Shown piece after piece: positions 24,936 through 36,039 of a stretch of 64,000 bases of DNA. The position numbers were made by a program, and so were the translations under genes. Numbering within the stretch: position 1 is the stretch's first letter; every line of letters begins with the position of its first letter. Source of the stretch: Amphiura filiformis (taxonomy: Eukaryota; Echinodermata; Ophiuroidea; Amphilepidida; Amphiuridae). The stretch spans positions 14,971,208 to 15,035,207 of the forward strand of contig NC_092642.1 of the NCBI RefSeq assembly GCF_039555335.1, in the 5' to 3' direction. A model generated the notes under the pieces. That model did no database searches, had not been told where the DNA came from, and saw only the letters and a program-made list of their open reading frames with translations.

Positions 24936-25559
24936 TGAATAGAGAAGTGATCAAAGAAATGAAAAGGATAGACGATGAAATGAAATGATCAGCAGTCAAA
25001 GTCCCCGTGCATAGCTGTTTTACGAAGACCGATTGTTCTTGTTCCATCGTGCCGTGTCTAACAATCACGCCAGCGTTGGGTGCCTTCGTGTATACGCGAT
25101 AGAGCTTCGCGTGTCTTCGTGTTTACGCGAAAGACCTAAAATGGAACAATTGGCCCTCATTATCGGGTGATGCCGAGACTTGACTGTTTGGACACGGTCT
25201 GTTTTCTCTTTCGTCCATGGTTTCATCATCAGATCATGAAGGTAGTAGCTACTACCTTCAAGATCAAACATGGAAATAATAGCTCCACTAATACTATTTC
25301 CATGTACTGATACATCACTCATTGGGGCCTGGTACTGGGTAGCCCTACTATAAGGCCTTTTAAACAGTTAAACATACTATATCCGATAACCGCTAAAACC
25401 CACTAACCGCTCCTTTCTGGGGAATAGCAGTCACTGGGTTCACAGGTATTGGAACACACAGTTCTCTGGATATACCCAGGTTTTATGATATTCATGGTTT
25501 TGGATCACCACATTCAAATGTCAAAATTAATAATTGAGAGATTTTCGAAAGTGTTTTTT

Positions 25560-25935
25560 ATTAGATGAATCAACAATTTTATTGTTCAGGAAGAAATTCA
25601 ATATTACTATGCTTTAACTCGCATATCGTTTTATGAATATTGTTAGGCTTAATGAACAAATGTCTAAGCTTGCTTTATCTTGACCATTGGATTCACGGAG
25701 TAAAATGTAGTATATTCCTCAAGGACAGTTTTTTACTTTTCGTTATTGTCATTCTAATGGAATATCTGTTGTTGGGCAGAATAACTACTTGTCTTGACTT
25801 GCTGAATTTTCAGTGCAGTAGTTGTAGTCTTTGCCCCTATAATATTCATATCTTACCTGTCACCAATGCGCTATAATTTTTGAGAAAAATGCAAAAACAG
25901 GCACAAAATTGGCCAGGGGTGTAGTACCCCCTTAA
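25560..25935 (+). mobile_element. TTAA MITE, half copy
   Basis: The right end ggggtgtagtacccccttaa and about 120 bp before it (tttgcccctataatattcat) match the right arm of the complete MITE at 37662-38028. The left arm is not recognisable. Confidence 0.5.
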
Positions 25936-26204
25936 GCCACAAATTAAGAATTGTGTTTTTTTTTGTTTCACATCAAGTTAGGTTGCAGCTCGTATTGAAT
26001 TGCGCGCTAACCTCTACAAGGGCAACTTGACAACACACTTGGGGGGTTTAGAGTACATCACTACCAAACTCAAAGTTTACACAAAGCCTGGTTAATTGTT
26101 ATACTTTGAAAGTATATGCAAATGACCGGCAAATGACTAAGAAGTTGTTGTATACTCTGGACCAAATTATGTAATGGAACACAATCTCTGTGTCCCAATC
26201 TCAT

Positions 26205-26333
26205 CGCAATACGGGGGTTAGATATTTTTCACCCTTAAAAGATCAACATCCCCCCCCCCAGCAATAATGCACGGTCCCATATAGGGAATTTAGTCGTATT
26301 GAGCCACGAACGTGCCTGGAGGCACATTAGAAT
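26205..26333 (+). repeat. dispersed direct repeat, copy 2
   Basis: Second copy of the block at 24765-24935. It leads directly into the repeat at 26334. Confidence 0.65.
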
Positions 26334-27060
26334 AGACCCTTGGGACTACCATGACTACTGGAACAAAGTTAATGAGAAAATGAGAAAGTTGTAATGACAA
26401 TGACAATAAAGATAGAAGTCCAAATCAAGAAACAAGAATGGGGAAAAGAAGATTTTTATTTAAACAAATTTAAACCGATTAAATTTAATCGTACGGAACA
26501 ATAAGTAATAATGACAATCTTATACAATAATGGTATACTCCTACTAGTGGAGAAATGAGCAAAGAAGGGAAATGATAGACGATGAAATGAAATAGATTAA
26601 TAGAATTGAAGACATGAGCGCAATAAGACCGTAAGTCTACTTGGCCCCTCAACATGTATACACTAAAGTTGCGTATAGTTTCGTATAGTTTGGTAATGTT
26701 TTATACATGTTCAGAGGCCAAAACAAATCTTTCACAACCTTTCATGATGTTTTCACCCTGGAACATATTAAACATTATAAAACTCTTAGAAACTATACGT
26801 AACTTTAGTGTATACATGTTGAGAGACCAAATGGACTTACGGTCTTCTTGCGCTCAGGTCTTCAATTGAAGATGCACCTGAATACAGCAACAAAATAGAA
26901 AGGTTGAAAGAATGTAAGGGCAATAATGTAAGTAATTAAAAAAAAATGTTAATACGAAAAGAAACGAATTAATGTAATTTAATTTATTGAATCAAATCGA
27001 TGAACATACGAATTCTTACATGTTTAAAAGATGTCCGTTATTAATTTTGACGTTTTATTA
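26334..27060 (+). repeat. dispersed repeat R26, copy 1
   Basis: ttgggactaccatgactactgg, aacaagaatggggaaaagaa, and at the right end attgaatcaaatcgatgaa and ttttgacgtt recur in the same order at 40540-41065. This copy is interrupted by the hairpin MITE at 26604-26867. Confidence 0.65.
26604..26867. mobile_element. hairpin MITE (264 bp)
   Basis: The left arm (aattgaagacatgagcgcaa, accgtaagtctacttgg, catgtatacactaaagtt) is mirrored by the right arm (aactttagtgtatacatg, ccaaatggacttacggtc, ttgcgctcaggtcttcaatt). The arms are about 75 bp with a loop of about 100 bp. It lies within repeat R26, whose other copy at 40540 lacks it. Confidence 0.75.
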
Positions 27061-27080
27061 AAAAAGCCAATATTCTTCTA

Positions 27081-27567
27081 CAGTAAGCCAAAAGAAAGTA
27101 CCAGTTGTGTTCACCCCAGTATATCCTAAATAAAGACAAGTATGTCAAAATTAAAACAAACAGCCAATACCTGTACTCTTAAGCTCTGATTTAAGACTTT
27201 ATTTGTTGAAATTGGTCGAGAATTAAAGAAACGGTGATCTAAAACCTAATGAAGAAACGAAATCAAAATTGCACTTTTGTGTCCTAATCAATGAAAGCAC
27301 GACGCTAGTTTCAACGTGCTAATCAATGGAAGCACGGCCCTAGTTCACTTGTTCGCGAACGCTTTGTGTACAAATCAACAGGGCATGCAAAGGAGCAAAC
27401 TGCAACTTTTAAATTGGCACCTTCCTTGGGTGTGTTTATTTCTAGAACAATTTCAACAAATCAGGCCTTAAATTCGAGTTGGCTGCTGGTTCCACTTATG
27501 ACATATGTCTTTGTTAATGATATACAGGGGGTGACCATAACTGGTACCCTAATTTTTTGGCTTACTG
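27081..27567. mobile_element. TA-flanked inverted-repeat element (487 bp)
   Basis: The ends are cagtaagccaaaa and ttttttggcttactg. The inverted portion runs for about 45 bp (accagttgtgttcacccc versus gggggtgaccataactggt), and TA lies outside on both sides. Tc1/mariner-like architecture without a coding region. Confidence 0.7.
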
Positions 27568-27796
27568 TATATACATTTTACTAATTTGCTTTATTAACGT
27601 GAAATATAAATGATGGCAGGTAGAACTATTAGATAATATACACGATTTTCGACTGCAAATTACACAACAAACCCAGCAAACACAAAACATTTTCGACATC
27701 ATTCGCAAAAGGCTAGAAAAGGTTGCCAGAAAGCGTTTATATGACGGGGTATATAAAGGGTACCGTATATAAAGTACGGTGTACCATGAGGTCTGT

Positions 27797-28633
27797 CACG
27801 TCCTGTGTCACAATTTTGAATAGCACACATTTGTGTATTATAATACATATGCACTGGGGATATTCATTAATAGTCTAATATCAGCTTTGACACCTCTACT
27901 GCAATCCAGGATACAAATAAAACCCAGAAGAAATATTATGAATGTATGCTTTCATTTTCCACTATGGGTGTTAAAATTGTCCGTCTGTCACGGAAAAACA
28001 ACAAAAAGTTGTTTATTTTCTATATTGTAACATATTGTTTGTTCAAAACTTAATTCCTCCTGTCTCCTATCAAGTTGGCATCATATAAAAAAAGTAAAAT
28101 TGTTCCCCAATATTTAGTGAAGAAATTATACCACCCACAAATCTGTCCCGTCTGTCACTATTGTCCCGTCAGTCACGTTTATGTCCCGTCTGTCACGTTC
28201 ATATCTAGGCGGTCATTATCACTTTTGTTCAAATTGGAGGCAAATATTGTATATTATTGTACAATGATATTTATTTTACATTTTTTTACACATTTAATAT
28301 GTGAGATGTGCAAGATATGAATAGACGTGACATAAACGTGACTGACGGGACATAAACGTGACTGACGGGACATAAACGTGACTGACGGGACATAAACGTG
28401 ACTGACGGGACATAAACGTGACTGACGGGACAAACAACTTTTAAGACGGACAATTTTAACACCCATAGTGGGAAATGAAAGCATACATTCATAATATTTC
28501 TTCTGGGTTTTATTTGTATCCTGGATTGCAGTAGAGGTGTCAAAGCTGATATTAGACTATTAATGAATATCCCCAGTGCGTATGTATTATAATACACAAA
28601 TGTGTGCTATTCAAAATTGTGACACAGGACGTG
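27797..28633. mobile_element. foldback MITE with 20-bp minisatellite core
   Basis: Arms 27797-27988 and 28443-28633 are near-identical inverted copies (cacgtcctgtgtcacaattt, cctctactgcaatccagg). Between them are tgtcccgtctgtcac units in one orientation (28143-28205) and a perfect array of a 20-bp unit, cataaacgtgactgacggga, in the other (28325-28431). Minisatellite units at the hairpin centre parallel the element at 5397-7770. The two open frames MYYNTYALG... are arm copies, not genes. Confidence 0.85.
28325..28431 (+). repeat. 20-bp tandem array, about 5.4 copies
   Basis: Unit cataaacgtgactgacggga is repeated without a single mismatch, which implies recent amplification. Confidence 0.9.
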
Positions 28634-28761
28634 TTATTATAATATAAATGATTATTTTTAATCATTTAATATAAATGTGTGCTTTTTTTTTTAAATGTCC
28701 AATTTTAAAATTCCAATATTATGAATGAGGCTGAGCAAATATTAAATGTTGGTCTGTAGCT

Positions 28762-28774
28762 ATTATTTATTTAC

Positions 28775-28826
<52 letters not shown>

Positions 28827-29115
28827 TATTAATTTATTTATTTAATATTAATTTATTTATTTATTAAATTATTAATAATTAATTTATTAAATTAATTAAT
28901 TTAATGGCTATTTAATACAGGCCTGTTAAAATCAATTACAATTGATTTATGGCAGTTAAAAAAAACCCTGAGATGGTTGTCTTCAGATTTCGGTGTCCCA
29001 AGATCCGTGTTAATTAAAAAAATTAATTAATTACTGTAATTAATTAATTAATTTTAAATAAATTAATTAATTAATTAATCAATTAATTAATCAATCAATC
29101 AATTAATTTAATTTA
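28762..29115. repeat. (TTTA)n and (AATT)n microsatellites
   Basis: TTTA repeats run through 28762-28865, grading into aattaatt units. After a short unique stretch, aattaattaatt resumes at about 29015-29112. Confidence 0.85.
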
Positions 29116-29158
29116 ATTATCACAAAACAAATAGATCTTTAGTGTAAAAGTAGAGATT

Positions 29159-29590
29159 TAAAGACTTCATTCATTGTTGTAATGTAGAAAACCATGATGA
29201 ACTGATGAGTGCTTGTTTCTCCCATAGACTTTACATGGTGCCGTATCCCAATTTTGCACCACCCGGCGTCTTCGTTTACTTAATTAATTAAAGCTTTTTT
29301 TATTTCAAATCTCAGAACATCAAATTTGGTACCAAATTAAAGAGTACATTCTAGGCCTTTAGACAGTATCTTATTTAAAGACTTTATTCATTGTTGTAAT
29401 ATAGAAAAACTTTGATGAGCAGAGTGCTCATTTCTCCCATAGACTTAACATGGTGCCGTATCCCAATTCCGTATCCCAATTGCACCACCCTGCGTCTTCG
29501 TTTACTTAATTACTTACAACTTTTTAATTAAAAACCTCAGAATATTAAGTTTGGTATCAAATTAAGGAGTACACTATAGGCTTTAAAATG
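29159..29590 (+). repeat. tandem duplication, two units of about 216 bp
   Basis: The unit begins aaagacttcattcattgttg (29159) and aaagactttattcattgttg (29376). It includes tctcccatagactt, tggtgccgtatcccaatt and gcgtcttcgtttactta in both. The second unit has a further small duplication of cgtatcccaatt. Confidence 0.75.
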
Positions 29591-30356
29591 AATGCAAATT
29601 TGATGGCATTAGAAAGGATTAAAGGTGCAAGCTTATTACAAATAAGTCATTTTTTACTAAAATATGAAACAACACCACCCTATTGAGTACACCAGTTCAC
29701 GACACACGGCCATATATGTTATTAAAACATTTTGTTAGTAAAACATTTTAAAAATGTTTAAAGCCAAGAATCCAAAATATAACCTGTTAAAAACGTTTTA
29801 AACACGTTTTCTGTTTACTGGGAACATTGTTAAAAATCTTGGAAAAGCGAAGTGTAGTGTAACAGTACGTAATTTACTAATTTGCATAAATCCAACAATC
29901 CCACTTTATATGCAGGGTTGTATTTTCGAAATTGGTCAAATCTGGTTAAAAACATACCATATGACCTTACTCTCATCGTAAGTGCATATGGATTCAGAAT
30001 AAAAATTCCCTTTAAAAGATAAAGACAGCCTCAATGCAGAAGAGGTCTTGTAATTAGTTTGGGTGAAAGGCATTTTTAGGATCACGCTTACATCCATCAT
30101 GTTTCATGACAGTCCACCAAACCATCAATGATGAGAACATGCACACTGAAACTCCTATAACTGTCAACTCTTTAAATCACTCCAAATTGTTCTGTTTTTT
30201 GCATTTCTGCCTTTTACCCATGCTTATTATTAATATTAAGAAATACTCTGCAGTAGTTAATGCACATGCACATTTTATTATAGTACAAGCATGGGGAGGG
30301 TACACAATTAATACCTTTAAACAGAAAAATTGAGGACATGAAAAATGACCTTACGT
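29591..30356. other. intergenic, nothing recognised
   Basis: AT-rich; no supported feature. Confidence 0.4.
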
Positions 30357-30480
30357 AATTAACGAATTCAAATAAACAAATAAACAGCTATAAACATATG
30401 GGATATAATGAACAATTGAAATAATAATAATGAATCATGATAGCAGGAATTCCTAGCCGTTTTATATTTATATACCATGC
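30357..30480 (-). repeat. dispersed repeat R30, empty-site copy
   Basis: ttaacgaattcaaataaac, atatgggatataatgaacaa and atgatagcaggaattcctag occur inverted on both sides of the element at 32094-33438. Here the sequence is continuous across the insertion point (gatataatgaac), which makes this copy the pre-insertion reference. Confidence 0.75.
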
Positions 30481-30755
30481 ATATACCACACATCCACAAA
30501 AGAAAACTGATCTTTGTGATATTCAGCTTTTTGCACAACACAAAAAACATGTCATTATGTCACATTAGGTTTCAGGGCGTAGTTCATTGAACTCACCGGA
30601 CTGCTATTACAAGTATTTGCATATTCAAATGCATATGGATCAAGACATTGCATTGAAAAATAATTCAGTCGATAGTGACATATTTTTATTTGTGTTGTAC
30701 AAAAAGCTGAATATCATAAAGATCAGTTTTCTTTTGTGCATGTGTGGACAGCACA
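30481..30755. repeat. inverted repeat pair
   Basis: Left arm at about 30487-30548 (cacaaaagaaaactgatct, ttcagctttttgcacaacac) and right arm at about 30690-30752 are complementary, with a loop of about 140 bp. Probably a MITE, but its ends are not defined. Confidence 0.55.
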
Positions 30756-31476
30756 TTGAAAGTATTGATATTATGATATAAATTTTAGTAACGTATCATA
30801 CGGTATATCAGAGAAGATGTAAAAGAAGGAGATAGATCCAGCTATCCTCAAACAAAATATGTGTGTTGCCGCTCATTCAAAAGCAATCACGCTATTTAGG
30901 TTTAACAATAAAATACAACAAAAGGGTTCGAACCCATGACGGGTGTGATACACAAGTTGCTGCTTACTGGATTTAGGGAAAGGTCAGTGTCTGTATACCA
31001 TCAATACCATGCATACCATGCATGCAGATCCTAACATCCAGTTTATTTCAAATAAAATATGACCGAAGTTCCATGGCAAATAATAATTTTGCACGCTTGG
31101 TTACGCTTTCAACCTCTACGATTTATGATACAGACTATTTTCAATTATCAAAATATCTTTATTAGGTTTGCAGGAAATGACAGGAAAATCCATTAAAACA
31201 ATAAAATATAGATGATTAAAAATCATCCTGTTTCTAACAAAATCCTAAAACACTCTCCTAAATAATTAATATATATTCCAAAATGGGCGGATTTTTTTGG
31301 AATCTTTACAAAACTACATTTCTTTCTTATAGTATCCACGTGCGGTATCCCTGCAGAGCAACATCAGGTACTTAACACACACGTGTCATACTTTCAAGGA
31401 ATTATCTATAGAAACATTGGATATGGTTTCAATTCTGGAGTGAAAATTAATCAACCGTAGTCGGCAAGGTACATCA

Positions 31477-31884
31477 CATCAAAGCAGTAGCGTAGCCAGC
31501 GGGGGGGCAGGGGGGGCAGAGTGCCCCCCCTGACAAAAAATGAAAGAAAAAAGTGCCCCTCTGACAAAAAAATAAAGGGGAAAATCAGGAGGGCAAAGGA
31601 AAAGAAAAGGGCAAGGAGCCCTTTTCTGCCGAAATTCAGCCCGAAAATACACAATTTTTTCACGCTACGCGCGCATATTGCAAAAGATTAAGCCCTTTCC
31701 ATCCTGATAAAGGGCGAAAATAGTGTAAAATACCAATTTTTTGCGCTACGCGCGCACATCGTCCCAATAAAGCCTTTTGTCTCTATGTATTGTATGATGC
31801 AACAGTAATTTTTTTCGTCTGTGCCCCAAAATTTTTATTTTGCCCCCCCTGACCAAAAAAGCTGGCTACGCCCCTGCATCAAAG
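31477..31884. mobile_element. hAT-like MITE with 8-bp target duplication
   Basis: Element 31485-31876 starts CAGTAGCGTAGCCAGC and ends GCTGGCTACGCCCCTG. CATCAAAG is repeated exactly at 31477-31484 and 31877-31884. Long G and C runs near the ends match other hAT MITEs of this type. No transposase. Confidence 0.9.
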
Positions 31885-32093
31885 GTTACTTTCAAGTAGA
31901 TGTGTAACTACTTGAGAATAAAGGACTATGAATAGGTGCGACAGGATAACCTACGGGATTATCTCAAGGATATAATTCCGTTCTTCCTCCTTCTTTTTCA
32001 ACTTTCCTGGGTATATATATATGGTATATGAATATAAAACGACTAGGAATTCCTGCTATCATGGTTTATTATTATTATTTCATTGGTTCATTA

Positions 32094-33438
32094 GGCTGAG
32101 TTCACATAGAAGTATACGGTATACGGTATTCGCTATACGAAATACGCTCATTCATTCAGGCTGAGTTCATATAGGAGTATACTATGTGAACTCAGCCTGA
32201 TCGAATGAGCGTATTTCATATAGCGAATAGCGAGTTGTCAGTTTACCCATTTTCTTCGTCTTATCAAATGCTTGTAACTTTACTTCTTGAGGTCACATTG
32301 CATTCAATGAGGTGTCATAATGTGCAGAATTAGATAGTGCATCTATTAAAAAAATAAATTTGCCCACGTATGGTTTAGGTTTTTAAAATTTGGACGGTAT
32401 ACGCTGCACTAAAATCGAACATGCGCGATTCCCACTATACTATACTATATGCAGGTATACGGCCTTTTCGAATAGCTCTTATGTGACCCGGTACTATGAA
32501 ATTACCTTGCTAGATTTAATCTATACGCGTGCACCTGCAAAACGTGCATCGTATACCCGAATAGTATACTTCTATGCGGTCGTAGCCTTATGTGACCCGG
32601 TACTATCTGCGTGTTTCTACTGAGGGCCAAATTCCGTGCCATGCCGTGCCGTGCCGTGCCGGGTCATACCGGGTAACAAGCCCAGTAGAAACGATCTGGG
32701 TAATCGGTTGCCGTGTCATGCCGGGTCATGTGCTCGCCTTTCGTGATCCACCTCTTGAGGTGGATCATGCCGGGTCAAAGCGTGTAACCCGCGCAGTAGA
32801 AACGAGCCGTGTCATCGGTTGCCGGGTCGAGGTCATGCGTGTTGCAAAAATAACGCGATTTATATCATTTCTACTTGTACAGTATAGGGCCTAGGCCTAT
32901 AATGTAGTTCTTTCTGATATTATATACACTGGCCACATGTGTGACTCGCATGAACTTGATGAAGTAAAATGGATATGACTTTACTTAGTCTAGGCCTACT
33001 TCTTTATAGTTAATGAGTTGGTTATATTTTGGCTGTAAATTAATTATCATAATAGCCAATTACTAAATCCACTGGTAAACTAATGCAATTTGGATTTTAC
33101 GAAAACATTAAATTGTGATTGTAGGTCATATGCCATGAGCTGCCATGCGTGGACATTTAAATTTAGGATAGGCCTACAACCGTCAAATCTGTTTTCCGTA
33201 CTTCCGGTTTACAGGAAAAAATGCCGTGCATCGTGCGAGACACGGCTTTCTGGTCTCAGTAGAAACAAGCCGGGTAACGGTGGCCGGATTATGATCGGTA
33301 TTTTGTGCCCGGAAAATAGCGGGTCAAAAATCCGTACGCTCAGTATAAACACGCTGTATGAAATTGCCTTGCTCATTTAAGCTATACGCAAAACGTGCAC
33401 CGTATACCCGAATAGTATACTTCTATGTGAACGCAGCC
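32094..33438. mobile_element. PIF/Harbinger-like element with nested insert
   Basis: The ends are ggctgagttcacatagaagt and cttctatgtgaacgcagcc. TTA lies on both sides (32091-32093, 33439-33441). The empty paralogue at 30357-30480 shows that a single TTA was present before insertion. A 3-bp TTA/TAA duplication and GGC-type termini fit PIF/Harbinger. It shares its sequence, inverted, with the element at 35106-35711. Its apparent extra length comes from a second insert at 32607-33356. Confidence 0.8.
32604..33359. mobile_element. nested terminal-inverted-repeat insert (750 bp)
   Basis: It begins CTGCGTGTTTCTACTGAG (32607) and ends CTCAGTATAAACACGCTG (33356), 16 of 18 bases matching as inverted repeats. 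TAT occurs on both sides. The sister element at 35106 is continuous at this point (ggtactatggaattgcc, read on the opposite strand). Internally it has ccgtgccgtgcc repeats and a perfect hairpin gatccacctcttgaggtggatc. Confidence 0.75.
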
Positions 33439-33476
33439 TTATATCCCATATAATCATAGTTGTTTATTTGAATTCG

Positions 33477-34129
33477 TTAAGGGAAGGGGTATGAACGTTT
33501 GGACAGTATTTATTGTGGGACATTAGAGCACATCAGACATATCGAATTGCATTCTGAATACGAAGAATGTCCTTCTGATATCAAATAATTTTGATTTTTT
33601 GAAATTCGCAATGTAATACACATTTTATGGCAAATCATTAAAAATTGATATTTTGTATATTTAACAGTACTTGAAGTAAACTTTATAAATCTGATGATTT
33701 ATACTTAAAGTGTATGTATGTGGGATGAAAAGCCGACGATCAATTGAAAATTTTGACCTTTCGTATTGAAGATATGAATTTTTTCCCAAAACACCAAAAA
33801 AAATTGTCTTTTTGGATATCTTCAATATGAAAAGTCAAAATTTTCAATTGATCGTCGGCATTTCCTCCCAGCTACATACACTTTAAGAATATATCATTAG
33901 ATTTATAAAATTTATTTCGAGGACTGTTATATATCAAAAATTTGTAAAATATCAAATTTTAATAATTTGTCATAAAATTTGTATTATATCGTAATTTCAA
34001 AAATGAAAATTATTTGATATCAGAAAGACATGCTTCGTATTCAGAATGCAATTCGATACGTCTGAGGTGCTCTCATGTCCCACAAAAATACTGTCGAAAC
34101 GCCATAAACGCTCATTCTAGATCCCTTAA
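33477..34129. mobile_element. TTAA-flanked hairpin MITE, copy B
   Basis: TTAA at 33477-33480 and 34126-34129. The inverted halves share cagtatt, gagcacatcagacatatcg and tgaaaattttgacctttcg. Same family as 18653-19316. Its right TTAA is also the left TTAA of the next element. Confidence 0.85.
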
Positions 34130-34769
34130 GGGCTTTGGTAACAACGTTTGCACAGTATTTTTGTGGACATTGAGAGCACATCAGACATGTCGATTTGTAT
34201 TCTGAATACGATGAATGTCTTTCTGATATCAAATAATTTTCATTTGTATTTTTAATTGGCGATATAATACAAATTGTATGGCAAATTATAACAAATTAAT
34301 ATTTTTGTTATTTTTCATATTTAACAGTCCTCGAATAAAATTTATAAATCTAATGATATGTACTTAAAGTGTATGTAGCTGGGAGGAAAAGCCGACGATC
34401 ATTTGAACATTTTGACATTTTGTATTTTCCCAAAAATACCTCATTTTTTAGGTGTTTTTTAGAGAAAAAAATCTAAATCTTCAATACGAAAGTCAAACTT
34501 TTCAAATGATCGTCGGCTTTTCCTCCAGCTACATACACTTTAAGTAAATATCATTAGATTTATAAATTTTACTTTGAGGACTGTTAAATGTCAAAAATAC
34601 CAATTATTAATAATTTGCCATAAAATCTGTATTATATCGCGAATTTCAAAATATCAAAATTGTTTGATACCAGAAGGACATTCTTCGTATTCAGAATGCA
34701 ATTCGATATGTCTGATGTGCTCTCGTGTCCCACAAAATACTGTGCAAACGTTGTTACCAGAGCCCTTAA
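34126..34769. mobile_element. TTAA-flanked hairpin MITE, copy C
   Basis: TTAA at 34126-34129 and 34766-34769. The ends gggctttggtaacaacgttt and aacgttgttaccagagccc are inverted copies. The interior is related to copy B but the outermost 20 bp differ, so it is a distinct subfamily inserted at the same TTAA. Confidence 0.85.
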
Positions 34770-35102
34770 CTTGAGACCAATTTCTCTACTCGTTTGTACA
34801 CAGTGGATCTGATTTTTGTTTTTGTTTTTTGTCTTTTGGGGGGGGGGTTGTTTTTGGTCATTCTGCAAATTAGCTAGTGTCAGTGGGTTGATTATACATA
34901 CACACAGGTAATTTTTTATCAATTCTCAACATTAGCGCCTATTGTTAGAATGACAATGACAGAAAGCGCGTCATTATCATAAACCAGTAACCACCTACCA
35001 AACCTACCCTCCAATCATCAAACAATAAAACAGCAACGTATTACTGTATTTAACAATGCACAATAAACGATTAATAATTAGTTCAACTAAAGGTTGCAGC
35101 TT
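34770..35102. other. intergenic, nothing recognised
   Basis: Contains a GT-rich stretch with a nine-G run near 34840. No gene or repeat pair. Confidence 0.4.
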
Positions 35103-35105
35103 TAA

Positions 35106-35711
35106 GGCTGCGTTCACATAGAAGTATACTATTCGGGTATACGGTGCACGTTTTGCAGGTGCACGCGTATAGCTCAAATCGAGCAAGGCAATTCCATAGT
35201 ACCGGGTCACATAAGGCTACGATCACATAGAAGTATACTATTCGGGTATACGGTGCACGTTTTGCAGGTGCATGCGTATAGCCTAAATCGGGCAAGGTAA
35301 TTTCATAGTACCGGGTCACATAGGCACTATTCGAAAAGGCCGTATACCTGCGTATAGTATAGTATAGTGGGAATCGTGCATGCTCGATTTTAGTGCAGCG
35401 TATACCGTCCTAATTTTAAAACTAAACCATATGTGGGTAAATTCAGTTTTTTGTAATAGATGCACTATCTAATTCTGCACATTATGACACCTCATTCAAT
35501 GCAATGTGACCTCAAGAAGTAAAGTTACAAGCATTTGATTAGACGAAGAAAATTGGTAAACTGACCTACTCGCTATTCATTATATACGAAATACGCTCAT
35601 TCGATCAGGCTGAGTTCACATAGTATACGCCTATATGAACTCAGCCTGATCGAATGAGCGTATTTCGTATAGCGAATACCGTATACCGTATACTTCTATG
35701 TGAACGCAGCC
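35106..35711. mobile_element. PIF/Harbinger-like MITE
   Basis: Termini ggctgcgttcacatagaagt and cttctatgtgaacgcagcc, with TAA on both sides (35103-35105, 35712-35714). The first 230 bp include a tandem duplication of the about 115-bp end segment (actattcgggtatacggtgc near 35126 and 35238). It is an inverted relative of 32094-33438, and between them sit the two TTAA MITEs. Confidence 0.8.
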
Positions 35712-36039
35712 TAAGAGCATTTTAATACAGATAGCACTATAGAATTAGAATTCGCCCCGACCGAATAACATTATTTTGACAAAAGAACAAGATATAAAGA
35801 ATATTGGACTAAACAACCTTCAGAATAAAGAACCGTCGGACTTATAGTGGATTTACTTCTATAGTAAATGCACAAATTAAATTTCAATGTTAGTAACGAT
35901 TATTTATATGTCTCAGAAACGAGCCGCTTATGTTAGTAATATAATAAAATATGTGCACATCCGATAATATATTTAAATATAGGCTATATTTTATCTCACG
36001 CGGAAAAAAACACAATCGAATGGCCAGGCAGTTCGATCA

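Noticed and set aside
28325-28431. Possible CRISPR-like array
   Set aside because: The units are contiguous without spacers and the genome is eukaryotic; it is a minisatellite.
27833-28597. Two matching frames MYYNTYALGIFINSL on opposite strands
   Set aside because: They are the two arms of one foldback element, and the repeated SRQSRLCPVSHVYV part is the 20-bp array.
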